Source: an uncultured Alcaligenaceae bacterium
GTDB taxonomy: Bacteria > Pseudomonadota > Gammaproteobacteria > Burkholderiales > Burkholderiaceae_B
Direction: 5' to 3'
Length of the DNA: 13,211 nt
Assembly: GCA_937897265.1 (NCBI GenBank)
Contig: CALCPT010000632.1
Coordinates: 1-13,211 of the forward strand
This document shows positions 6,761 to 13,211 of this stretch, piece by piece (positions within the stretch are counted from its first letter, which is position 1; every line of letters begins with the position of its first letter). The notes under the pieces were generated by a model, which saw only the letters and a list, made by a program, of their open reading frames with translations, ran no database searches and had not been told where the DNA came from. The position numbers were made by a program, and so were the translations under genes.

Positions 6761-7858
6761 TTATTTTTGGCGCGACAGCGCAGCACCGACGTACTGATCG
6801 TACGAAGCCTCGGCCAACCTGAACCAAGGCACGACCTGATCGCGATAGCCCATGTAGTTGTCGTGAATCGTTTTGAATTGCGGGCTTTTGGCCGAGTAGT
6901 CAGCGAACACCTTGATCGAAACATCCCAACAAGCATCCATCACAGCCCGAGGGAACGCGCGCAGCAATGTGCCTTGCGACAAGAGACGCCGTAACGCCTG
7001 CGCATTGAGGTTGTCGTAGCGCGCTTGCATCGTTGCATTGCAAGCACGGCTCGCCGCCTCAATGACGGACTGATAGCTTTTTGGAAGCTTTGCCCATTCA
7101 GCGTCGTTCACATACAAAGACACCTGAGCGCCACCTTCCCACCAACCGGGGTAGTAGTAATACTTGGCAACCTTGGCGAAACCCATTTTTTCATCGTCAT
7201 ACGGGCCCACCCACTCGACCGCATCGATTGTGCCTTTTTCAAGCGCAGGGTAGATGTCGGGACCAGGCAACTGCTGGGGCAAGCCGCCAAGTCGGCTGAC
7301 AATCTCGCCAGCCAGGCCGGCGATTCGCATTTTTAAGCCTTTGATATCCTCGACCGTTTTAATCTCTTTGCGATACCAGCCGCCCATTTGGGTGCCTGTG
7401 TTGCCCAGCGGAAAGTTCACGATGCTGTACTCTTTGTACACATCGCGCATCAGCTTCATGCCATCGCCTTCAAGCATCCAAGCGTTTGTTTGGCGCGAAT
7501 TCAGCCCAAAGGGCACGGCCGTGTCAAAGGCCAAAGAAGGGTTCTTGCCTGTGTAGTAATAGCCGCTTGAATGCCCCATTTCGACCGTGTTTTTTTGCAC
7601 GGCATCAAGCACTTGCAAAGGAGGCACGATTTCACCCGCGGCAAACGTGCGAACCGAAAACTTTCCACCGGTGCCTTCTGAGACATACTTAGAAAAAAGC
7701 TCAGCGGTTCCAAACAAGGTATCCAAGCTTTTAGGAAAGCTCGAAGCCAAGCGCCAGTTCAGTGTGGGCGCATCTTGCGCAAATACGGGTGCCGCAACTG
7801 CTGCAGTACCGGCAACAGCCCCAAGGCTGGCTTTCTTTAAAAACGAACGACGTTGCAT
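6761..7858 (-). CDS. TRAP transporter substrate-binding protein (DctP family, TakP-like), Tat-exported
   Basis: Periplasmic receptor of a tripartite ATP-independent transporter, expected to bind an organic acid; resemblance to TakP-type proteins suggests a 2-oxo acid such as pyruvate, but the ligand cannot be read with certainty. It has 365 residues. The N-terminus MQRRSFLKKASLGAVAG is a twin-arginine signal, with likely cleavage after VFAQ (about residue 28). Family features are NWRLASSFPKSLDTLFG (34-50), GEIVPPLQVLDAV (75-87), KMRIAGLAGE (176-185) with the conserved ligand arginine R178, and DAVEWVGPYDD (212-222). Start ATG at 7858 with AGGAG 7 bp upstream. No DctQ or DctM membrane subunit is in the window, so it is an orphan here. 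Two terminators follow, keeping it separate from rplM. Confidence 0.9.
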   Translation of the reverse strand: MQRRSFLKKASLGAVAGTAAVAAPVFAQDAPTLNWRLASSFPKSLDTLFGTAELFSKYVSEGTGGKFSVRTFAAGEIVPPLQVLDAVQKNTVEMGHSSGYYYTGKNPSLAFDTAVPFGLNSRQTNAWMLEGDGMKLMRDVYKEYSIVNFPLGNTGTQMGGWYRKEIKTVEDIKGLKMRIAGLAGEIVSRLGGLPQQLPGPDIYPALEKGTIDAVEWVGPYDDEKMGFAKVAKYYYYPGWWEGGAQVSLYVNDAEWAKLPKSYQSVIEAASRACNATMQARYDNLNAQALRRLLSQGTLLRAFPRAVMDACWDVSIKVFADYSAKSPQFKTIHDNYMGYRDQVVPWFRLAEASYDQYVGAALSRQK

Positions 7859-8006
7859 TCGAAGTCTCCTGAAAATGATTTGGGCAGGTCAGAGTACCCG
7901 TAACTTTGAATATTACACCGCTGACTTATGACTAAACCTGCAGGTGAATAGGTGTTTGCCCGTGTATGTTTCAACCTAGCCTCGCAGTGAGAGCCGCCCG
8001 CGCAGG
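7859..8006 (-). promoter_or_regulatory. Promoter region of the TRAP substrate-binding protein gene
   Basis: This 148-bp spacer between pmbA and the TRAP gene contains a TAATAT -10-like hexamer (about 7909-7914) and a 10-bp palindrome ACCTGCAGGT (about 7936-7945) roughly 80 bp before the start codon. No convincing -35 hexamer and no clear terminator for pmbA were found. The palindrome may be an operator or chance. Confidence 0.3.
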
Positions 8007-9374
8007 TTAAGTGCCAGCAATCGCCATGTTCTCAATCAAAATCGAGCCAGTCGTTTTGCTACCGCGCGTAATGGTGTCTGCGCCGACCGCCACGATTTGG
8101 GCAAACATATCTTTTAGATTGCCCGCGATGGTGACTTCTTGCACCGCGTGCTGGATCTGCCCGTCTTTTACCCAATAACCGAAAGCACCTCTCGAGTAAT
8201 CACCCGTGAGGTAATTTACGCCTTGCCCAATCAACTCAGTCACAAGCAAACCCGTGCCCATTTTGCGCAACATCGCGGGTAAGTCGTCTTTACGGCGCGT
8301 CAGGCTTGAAGTGAGCTCTAGGTTATGCGAGCCACCCGCGTTACCTGTCGTCGTCATGCCAAGTTTGCGCGCGGTATAGGTTGACAATAAATAGCCCTGC
8401 AACACGCCGTCACGTACTAGATCGCGCGCCTGAGTACGAACACCTTCTTCGTCAAACGGCGAACTACCCATGGCGCCTTTAATATGTGGGTCTTCAGTTA
8501 GCGAGATGTGTTTAGGAAAGATCTCTTTGCCGAGCGAGTCAACTAAAAAACTCACTTTGCGGTAGAGCGATCCGCCGCTGACGGCCTGAGTTAATGCACC
8601 AACCAAGCCTAGCGCCAAAGGCGCCTCAAACAGCACCGGGAAATGTCCGGTGGGAATCCGACGTGCGGTTAAGCGCGACAAAGCGCGCTCGGCCGCATAG
8701 CGCCCCACCGCAGCAGGGTCTGCCAATCGGTTGGCACGACGATCGCTGGTGTACCAGTAATCGCGCTGCATCGACTGCCCACGGCCCGCGATAGGCGCCA
8801 CCGACAAGCCATGACGCGAATACGCATAGCCATCCAGAAAACCGCGGGTGTTGCCCAGTACAAAATGGCCTTCGTGCGTATCAACGCCCGCACCCTCGGT
8901 ATTTGTAATGCGCTTATCGGTGTCTAATGCAGCGCGCTCGGCAACAATGGCAAGCTCGGTAGCCTGCGCCACACTCACCGCCCACGGGTGATGCAACTGC
9001 AAGGTATGTTTGACATCTTTAGCCAACAAGTCCGCCTCAGGCAGACCAGCAGACGGGTCTTCTGCGGTGTAGCGTGCAATATGCCAGGCCGCTTCAACGG
9101 TTTGGCGCATCGCTGCGGGTGAAAAATCAGAGGTCGACGCCGAGCCGCGTCGCTGTCCGGCAAACACGGTGATGTCCATCGAGCGATCGCGGGTTTGTTC
9201 GACTGTCTCGACCTGCCCTTTGCGCACCGAGACTGCCAGCCCTTGCGCCTCTGAAACCTCGGCCGCAGCATCGCTGGCGCCCAGACTTTTGGCGTGTTTA
9301 AGTGCTTGTGTCACTAAATCTTCGAAAATCGGGCGATTTTCAGCAACCGGAAGAAAAGAAATTGAAGTAGCCAT
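8007..9374 (-). CDS. pmbA: Metalloprotease-associated protein PmbA/TldE
   Basis: Partner subunit of the TldD/TldE heterodimeric protease, known in E. coli for maturing microcin B17 and degrading the CcdA antitoxin. It has 455 residues (about 450 in E. coli). The family pattern is clear: [22 protein letters not shown] (50-71), the middle RDYWYTSDR region (204-212), [20 protein letters not shown] (266-285), [11 protein letters not shown] (302-312), [12 protein letters not shown] (343-354) and the C-terminal GNLKDMF (418-424). It has no HExxxH motif, as expected for TldE, since the zinc site is in TldD. Start ATG at 9374, with no clear Shine-Dalgarno. It is divergent from darP, an arrangement also found in E. 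coli (pmbA/yjgA). TldD is not in the window. Confidence 0.95.
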   Translation of the reverse strand: MATSISFLPVAENRPIFEDLVTQALKHAKSLGASDAAAEVSEAQGLAVSVRKGQVETVEQTRDRSMDITVFAGQRRGSASTSDFSPAAMRQTVEAAWHIARYTAEDPSAGLPEADLLAKDVKHTLQLHHPWAVSVAQATELAIVAERAALDTDKRITNTEGAGVDTHEGHFVLGNTRGFLDGYAYSRHGLSVAPIAGRGQSMQRDYWYTSDRRANRLADPAAVGRYAAERALSRLTARRIPTGHFPVLFEAPLALGLVGALTQAVSGGSLYRKVSFLVDSLGKEIFPKHISLTEDPHIKGAMGSSPFDEEGVRTQARDLVRDGVLQGYLLSTYTARKLGMTTTGNAGGSHNLELTSSLTRRKDDLPAMLRKMGTGLLVTELIGQGVNYLTGDYSRGAFGYWVKDGQIQHAVQEVTIAGNLKDMFAQIVAVGADTITRGSKTTGSILIENMAIAGT

Positions 9375-9410
9375 TTGGGGTCCATTCGCGTGAGGCTTTA
9401 TGATAGCCCC
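9375..9410. promoter_or_regulatory. Compact divergent promoter region pmbA/darP
   Basis: Only 36 bp separate the two start codons. On the plus strand TTGGGG (9375-9380), 18-bp spacer and TATGAT (9399-9404) make a plausible promoter whose transcript would start at about the darP ATG (9411). On the minus strand TATCAT (9400-9405) overlaps it and could be the pmbA -10, although its -35 is poor. The two -10 elements would share bases, so the transcripts may compete. Confidence 0.4.
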
Positions 9411-9971
9411 ATGATGACTGATTTACCTGAAACCCAAGACGACTCGCCCGACTCTATTTATGACGGCCCCAGCAAATCGCACGTCAAGCGCGAAATGCTT
9501 GCTTTGGTCGACCTCGGCAAAGAGCTCGTCGCGCTCTCCCCCGAGCGCTTGAAGCAACTACCCCTCTCCGAGCGACTGTACGAGGCGATCCGCTTGGCGC
9601 AGCGCACGACCGCCCGCGAAGGCCTGCGGCGACAGGTGCACTTTGTTGGCAAACTCATGCGAGATGCGCCTGCCGACCAGATCCGAGCCCAACTAGACAC
9701 CTGGAAAAACGGCTCTCGCGAGCAAACCCAGGCTATGCACCGCATCGAAGCCTTACGCGACCGCTTATTAAAAGACGACGCCGCGTTCACCGTGCTGCTG
9801 CAAAAATACCCTCAGGCGGATATTCAACATCTGCGCACCTTGATACGCGAAGGTCGCAAAGAGGCTGCTGCAAACGAAAACCTGCGCCCCGGCCAAGACC
9901 CATTGCGCAAACACTACCGCGCGTTATTTCAGGCACTTAAAACACTACAGGATCCCGACACGGCACCATGA
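9411..9971 (+). CDS. darP: Ribosome biogenesis factor DarP (YjgA, DUF615)
   Basis: Small basic protein that associates with late 50S precursors and helps complete large-subunit assembly in E. coli. With start ATG 9411 (or 9414) it has 186 residues, close to the 183 of E. coli. The family hallmark [20 protein letters not shown] (about 20-39) is followed by [15 protein letters not shown], then [16 protein letters not shown], a helical middle and the C-terminal [20 protein letters not shown] longer reading from TTG 9375 would add 12 residues lying in the promoter region and is unlikely. No Shine-Dalgarno is visible; two ATG codons stand side by side. The last 4 bp overlap the start of the next gene (ATGA), so the pair is translationally coupled. 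Confidence 0.92.
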   Translation: MMTDLPETQDDSPDSIYDGPSKSHVKREMLALVDLGKELVALSPERLKQLPLSERLYEAIRLAQRTTAREGLRRQVHFVGKLMRDAPADQIRAQLDTWKNGSREQTQAMHRIEALRDRLLKDDAAFTVLLQKYPQADIQHLRTLIREGRKEAAANENLRPGQDPLRKHYRALFQALKTLQDPDTAP

Positions 9972-10642
9972 ACGACAACACCTTGCTTGAGTGCGTTGAG
10001 CACGAAACCGGCCCTGCCCCGACTCATAGTGTGATTTGGCTACACGGCTTGGGCGCAGATGGCCACGATTTTGCGCCCATCGTGCCAGAGCTGCGTCTAC
10101 CCACTGGCAAAGCGGTACGCTTTGTGTTTCCGCATGCCACGGTACAACCCGTGACCATTAACGGTGGCATGGCGATGCGCTCGTGGTACGACATTTTGAC
10201 CCCACAACTCGTCAAGCGTGAGGATGAGGCGGGCATTCGTGTGTCAGAGCAGGCGATTTTGGCTCTGATTGCCCGCGAAAACGCGCGCGGCGTTCCAAGC
10301 GCCAATATTGTGCTGGCCGGCTTTTCGCAAGGTTGTGCCATGACATTGCACACGGGCATTCGAGCACCCTTCAAGCTCGCTGGGCTGATGGGGTTGTCGG
10401 GCTACCTGCCTTTAGGGGATCTGGCGCAAGCCGAACACCAAGCTGCCAACCTCGATACACCCATTTTTTTAGCGCACGGCACCTACGACCCAGTCGTGGC
10501 TCCCGAGCGCGCAGAAGTCTCGCGCGCCAAACTACAAGAGCTTGGCTACAAAGTGCAGTGGCACACCTACCCAATGCCGCACTCTGTTTGCCCCGAAGAG
10601 ATCGCTGACATTTCGCAGTTTTTACAAAGCGTTTTAGTCTAG
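9968..10642 (+). CDS. Carboxylesterase, alpha/beta hydrolase (phospholipase/carboxylesterase family)
   Basis: Cytoplasmic serine esterase of the bacterial carboxylesterase/acyl-protein thioesterase-like family; the natural substrate is unknown. It has 224 residues, the normal size. Visible features are the oxyanion-hole segment [12 protein letters not shown] (24-35), the SWYDI motif (72-76), the nucleophile S120 in GFSQGCAM (118-125), the acid D174 in AHGTYDPVV (169-177) and the catalytic H205 in [11 protein letters not shown] (201-211), so the triad is complete. There is no signal peptide. The start ATG at 9968 overlaps the darP stop in ATGA, giving coupled translation. gltX begins 29 bp downstream on the same strand. 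Confidence 0.92.
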   Translation: MNDNTLLECVEHETGPAPTHSVIWLHGLGADGHDFAPIVPELRLPTGKAVRFVFPHATVQPVTINGGMAMRSWYDILTPQLVKREDEAGIRVSEQAILALIARENARGVPSANIVLAGFSQGCAMTLHTGIRAPFKLAGLMGLSGYLPLGDLAQAEHQAANLDTPIFLAHGTYDPVVAPERAEVSRAKLQELGYKVQWHTYPMPHSVCPEEIADISQFLQSVLV

Positions 10643-10661
10643 ATTTCTCTCAACCTTTAAT
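10633..10661 (+). promoter_or_regulatory. Weak candidate promoter for gltX
   Basis: TTTAGT (10633-10638), 17-bp spacer and TTTAAT (10656-10661, five of six -10 bases) lie across the end of the esterase gene. A transcript from here would start 3-4 nt before the gltX ATG and be nearly leaderless. The -35 is weak, so readthrough from darP is an equal alternative. Confidence 0.3.
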
Positions 10662-10671
10662 TGCCTCACTT

Positions 10672-12075
10672 ATGACCTCTGCTTCAACTCCGGTACGCAC
10701 ACGCTTTGCCCCCTCGCCCACGGGCTTTCTTCACTTGGGCGGCGCACGCACCGCCTTGTTTTCGTGGGCCTTTGCGCGCCATTTTGGCGGCACGTTTATT
10801 TTGCGCGTTGAAGATACCGACCTTGAACGATCGACACCAGAGGCAGTGCAGGCAATACTTGACGGCATGAACTGGCTGGGTTTGACCCCAGATGAAGGGC
10901 CGTTTTATCAAATGCAGCACATGGATCGCTACCGTGCCGTGGTGGCAAGCATGCTGGCTGCAGGGACCGCATACCACTGCTACAGCTCAAACGCAGAAGT
11001 CGAGGCCATGCGTGAACTCGCGCGCAGCAAAGGCGCAAAGCCACGCTATGACGGCACCTGGCGCCCCGAACCAGGTAAGGTCTTGCCACCAATACCCGCT
11101 GATCGTAAACCCGTCGTACGCTTCAAAAGCCCCCAAGACGGCGCGACTGCGTGGGTCGACTTGGTAAAAGGCCCGATCAGTTTTGAAAACACCGAACTTG
11201 ACGACTTGGTCATCGCTCGACCAGATGGCACCCCTACCTACAATTTTTGCGTGGTTGTTGACGACTGGGACATGCGCATCACCCACGTCCTGCGCGGCGA
11301 TGACCACGTCAACAACACCCCCAGACAGATCACCATTTTGCGAGCCCTTGGTGCACCCGTCCCCGAGTACGGCCACGTGCCAATGATCTTAGGCCCAGAT
11401 GGCGAAAAACTCTCAAAACGCCACGGCGCTGTGAGCGTGATGGAATACGACAGAGACGGCTACTTGCCCGAGGCCATGATTAATTATTTGGCACGCCTAG
11501 GCTGGAGCCACGGTAACGACGAACTGTTTTCGCGTGCCCAACTCGTTGACTGGTTCGACCCCCAGCACCTCTCTAAGTCTGCAGCCCAGTGGGATCCAAA
11601 AAAGCTCAATTGGGTCAACGCACACTATATTAAGCACAGCGATGACACCGCACTCGCACAAGCCGTTGCCCCCCGCATCACAGCCCGCGGCGGCAACCCA
11701 GCCCAAGTCGACCTCTCAGCCGTCGTCAAATTATTAAAAGACCGCGCCGAGACCCTCGAGCAACTCGCAGACGGCGCCATGCTCTTTTGCGGCCCCTTCA
11801 CGCCAGCGGCAAGCGACCTGATCGCCCAACACCTGACCGAACCCGCCCGCCACGCCCTACTTGACTTCGCAACCCAAGCCGCCCAAACCCCCTGGACCCG
11901 CGAAGCACTTAGCGCCCTGATTAAAACAGTGCTCGCCACCCACACCCTGAAAATGCCCCAGCTCGCCATCCCATTACGTGTAGTCGTAGCCGGCACAGCC
12001 CAAACCCCAGCAGTCGACGCAGTCTTAGAAATATTAGGCAAAGAAACAGTGCTAGCTCGCTTAGCCAACATCTAG
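10672..12075 (+). CDS. gltX: Glutamyl-tRNA synthetase
   Basis: Class I synthetase that charges tRNA-Glu, also supplying Glu-tRNA for haem precursor synthesis in proteobacteria that use the C5 route. The 467 residues are normal length. [20 protein letters not shown] (9-28) holds the HIGH-type motif HLGG (21-24); KLSKRHG (246-252) is the KMSKS-type motif. Also visible are LRVEDTD (44-50), [19 protein letters not shown] (183-201) and THVLRGDDH (204-212). The zinc-binding cysteines of E. coli GluRS are absent: the segment reads YHCYSSNAE (101-109) with only C103, and the distal Cys/His pair is replaced by DGTWR (127-131). The start ATG 10672 has no Shine-Dalgarno. It lies 29 bp after the esterase gene and ends before the repeat-filled spacer. 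Confidence 0.97.
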   Translation: MTSASTPVRTRFAPSPTGFLHLGGARTALFSWAFARHFGGTFILRVEDTDLERSTPEAVQAILDGMNWLGLTPDEGPFYQMQHMDRYRAVVASMLAAGTAYHCYSSNAEVEAMRELARSKGAKPRYDGTWRPEPGKVLPPIPADRKPVVRFKSPQDGATAWVDLVKGPISFENTELDDLVIARPDGTPTYNFCVVVDDWDMRITHVLRGDDHVNNTPRQITILRALGAPVPEYGHVPMILGPDGEKLSKRHGAVSVMEYDRDGYLPEAMINYLARLGWSHGNDELFSRAQLVDWFDPQHLSKSAAQWDPKKLNWVNAHYIKHSDDTALAQAVAPRITARGGNPAQVDLSAVVKLLKDRAETLEQLADGAMLFCGPFTPAASDLIAQHLTEPARHALLDFATQAAQTPWTREALSALIKTVLATHTLKMPQLAIPLRVVVAGTAQTPAVDAVLEILGKETVLARLANI

Positions 12076-12101
12076 CCGCAAGCCAGCGCCCACCGCATGC
12101 C

Positions 12102-12194
12102 ACCACCTCAGCACTGACCAGCACCAGAGCTGCGTATTTTGCTCAGCCAAAATACCAGCGCCGGGGCTGAGGCGGTGCGGGCGCAGTCAATGAA
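12102..12194. repeat. 93-bp palindromic repeat, copy 1
   Basis: First of two direct copies, matching the second at 88 of 93 positions without gaps, period 109 bp. It holds a perfect 8-bp inverted repeat GTATTTTG/CAAAATAC (12134-12141 and 12148-12155) with loop CTCAGC, extended by GCTG/CAGC past a bulged C. An outer stem joins CACCACCTCAGC (12101-12112) to GCTGAGGCGGTG (12166-12177) with one mismatch. Nested pairing suggests a structured RNA or a REP/MITE-like element. It has no coding potential and lies between convergent genes. Confidence 0.85.
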
Positions 12195-12210
12195 CCAGCA
12201 TTCGCATTCA

Positions 12211-12303
12211 ACCACCCCAGCACTGACCAGCACCAGAGCTGCGTATTTTGCTCAGCCAAAATACTAGCGCCGGGGCTGAGGCAGTGCGTGCGAAGTCAAT
12301 GAA
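12211..12303. repeat. 93-bp palindromic repeat, copy 2
   Basis: Second copy, ending 6 bp before the lipoprotein stop codon. The five differences from copy 1 fall at positions equivalent to 12108, 12156, 12174, 12180 and 12184. The core hairpin (12243-12250 with 12257-12264) is unchanged, but two changes break pairs in the outer stem, so this copy looks the more decayed. A 16-bp unique spacer (12195-12210) separates the copies. Confidence 0.85.
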
Positions 12304-12309
12304 GAAGGA

Positions 12310-12813
12310 TTACAGCAACCGAAAGCTAGCCGGTACCTTTTGCGCCACCTCAGACCGACTATTCGCCCGATCTTCACGGTACGTCAGCCGACTCGCATCG
12401 TTGCGCTCGATGATGTAAGTGTTGGTGTATACCGGATCCCGGTAATCAACCAACTCACCGTTCGAGCGACTAACCCGTGCCACCAGCTTACCCTCTGGCG
12501 CATCCCAGCATCCCGTCTCACGCAACTCAGAGCGAATATTGCGCCCCTGCTTGACCCGCGTCTGCTGACGCAGTTTGCCGTCTGCCGACAAAGTCAATAA
12601 AGTTTGAATTTCGCCAGCGACGCCAGATTGCTTGCGCACAACATACCAGCTTCCGATTAACGGATGCTGCGCCGGCGGCGTCACACAAACAGGCTCGATC
12701 AAACCGTCGGGGGCCGGTATCAACGCAGCATCAGGCGGACGCGGGATCCCACAGGCTGCCAACAACCCCAAGCAGCCAAACACCAACCATCTGCCCATAC
12801 CCCGATCAAACAT
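12310..12813 (-). CDS. Small hypothetical lipoprotein
   Basis: Function not recognised. The 167 residues begin with a lipoprotein signal peptide: basic start MFDRGMGR, hydrophobic stretch WLVFGCLGLL (9-18) and lipobox LAAC with the lipidated cysteine at C21. The +2 residue is Gly, so the sorting rule favours the outer membrane. The mature part has a Pro-rich linker (22-50) and a small beta-rich domain starting LIGSWYVVRK (52-61), with alternating strands such as IQTLLTLSADGKLRQQTRV and a GCW (101-103); the start resembles lipocalin-like folds, but that is only an impression. C43 and C102 could form a disulfide. ATG at 12813 or 12798 are both possible starts; neither has a strong Shine-Dalgarno. 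It converges on gltX. Confidence 0.75.
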   Translation of the reverse strand: MFDRGMGRWLVFGCLGLLAACGIPRPPDAALIPAPDGLIEPVCVTPPAQHPLIGSWYVVRKQSGVAGEIQTLLTLSADGKLRQQTRVKQGRNIRSELRETGCWDAPEGKLVARVSRSNGELVDYRDPVYTNTYIIERNDASRLTYREDRANSRSEVAQKVPASFRLL

Positions 12814-13040
12814 TGCTGCCCCAACTATTGTGATGTCCGTTAACTAGAAAACGCCGCCCCCGCCATAAAAAAGCAGTCAGTAAGCGGGCATTGTTTGCGC
12901 CACTAAAAATATCTAGAGGTGACCCCGACATATTGCAGCAAAACCACGCGGTCAACACACTATCGCCATCGAAATCGAATAGCACAACCACTTTATTTTG
13001 CATTTTCGCCACACTTTGTTCAAAACAAAAAATAAATTTC

Positions 13041-13064
13041 GATATCCCACGTTTGGGGGATATC
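13041..13064. repeat. Perfect inverted repeat GATATCCC/GGGATATC
   Basis: Eight-bp arms (13041-13048 and 13057-13064) around an 8-bp centre. A related half-site GGTATCCC (13077-13084) follows about 13 bp downstream. The spacing suits a dimeric regulator or an RNA hairpin; no neighbouring gene in the window makes the target clear. Confidence 0.5.
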
Positions 13065-13085
13065 CAAATTCTGCATAGGTATCCC

Positions 13086-13126
13086 GCGAAGTGCTTACTT
13101 CGTTTCGCTTCGCAGCATGTTTTTTT
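13086..13126 (+). terminator. Terminator-like hairpin with seven-T tract and no upstream gene
   Basis: CGAAGT (13087-13092) pairs with ACTTCG (13097-13102) around loop GCTT. Alternatively GCGAAG (13086-13091) pairs with CTTCGC (13108-13113). Seven Ts follow at 13120-13126. The T-tract is on the plus strand, but no plus-strand gene ends here, so it could end a small RNA or be fortuitous. A 6-nt gap between stem and T-tract weakens the call. Confidence 0.4.
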
Positions 13127-13211
13127 GAATCATTTCAAGGGTTAACACTTACCATTCAATTTAAAACATGACTATTGCGCGTATACGCTCGAACTACTAG
13201 AATTAGTACAG

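Larger units (their letters stand above)
12814..13211. other. AT-rich region without a convincing gene
   Basis: About 400 bp with no recognisable protein or tRNA gene. The right half is clearly more AT-rich than the rest of the window. It presumably holds the lipoprotein promoter at its left end, although none stands out. It also contains the inverted repeats and terminator-like structure listed separately, a palindrome GCGTATACGC (13179-13188) and an inverted repeat TACTA/TAGTA (13195-13208) at the window edge. Confidence 0.5.

Noticed and set aside
9375..9410. Longer darP reading from TTG 9375
   Set aside because: The extra 12 residues fall in the divergent promoter region, touch the pmbA start and are not expected from the family length.
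12102..12303. CRISPR array
   Set aside because: Only two copies, a unit of 93 bp and a single 16-bp spacer; the unit is far too long and no cas gene is present.
12806..13012. Minus-strand open frame of 68 codons from a GTG at 13012, overlapping the lipoprotein start
   Set aside because: No Shine-Dalgarno, no recognisable domain and composition like random translation of non-coding DNA. The VVVLFDFDGD stretch recalls a HAD motif, but nothing else of that fold follows.
13169..13201. Ten-codon frame ATG to TAG near the right edge as a leader peptide
   Set aside because: No Shine-Dalgarno, no repeated regulatory codons and no downstream gene in view to attenuate.

Overview
The window looks like an ordinary chromosomal core segment of a betaproteobacterium, most likely Burkholderiales and probably near Alcaligenaceae. 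The evidence is gene order recalled from that group (tyrS, M23 peptidase, anmK, erpA, DUF6776-like gene, argC, rpsI, rplM) and the character of the proteins. Base composition is moderate and appears lower than in Bordetella. The genus cannot be fixed from the sequence alone.

Layout. On the left, the 5' part of tyrS (minus strand, cut by the window edge) is divergent from an M23 murein endopeptidase gene that is followed after 11 bp by anmK (both plus strand); these two fit cell-wall turnover and recycling. anmK converges on erpA (minus), which has a good candidate IscR-type operator upstream. Behind it on the minus strand lie a membrane-anchored coiled-coil DUF6776-like gene and argC, 13 bp apart. 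A bidirectional terminator then separates argC from the rplM-rpsI ribosomal protein operon. That operon has a promoter overlapping a terminator and a structured leader. Further right on the minus strand come an orphan Tat-exported TRAP substrate-binding protein and pmbA/tldE. The divergent pmbA/darP pair starts a plus-strand run of darP, a carboxylesterase gene overlapping darP by 4 bp, and gltX. The gltX end faces a small minus-strand lipoprotein gene across a spacer filled by two 93-bp palindromic repeats. The last 400 bp are AT-rich with no convincing gene but contain several inverted repeats and a terminator-like structure.

Most genes are housekeeping. I see no defence island, phage, transposase, CRISPR array or secretion cluster, and no coherent undescribed system. 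The points worth a second look are regulatory or small-scale: an in-frame amber codon in front of anmK, the IscR-like site before erpA, the 93-bp repeat pair, the rplM promoter/leader architecture, several starts with no visible Shine-Dalgarno sequence, and the right-hand non-coding region.
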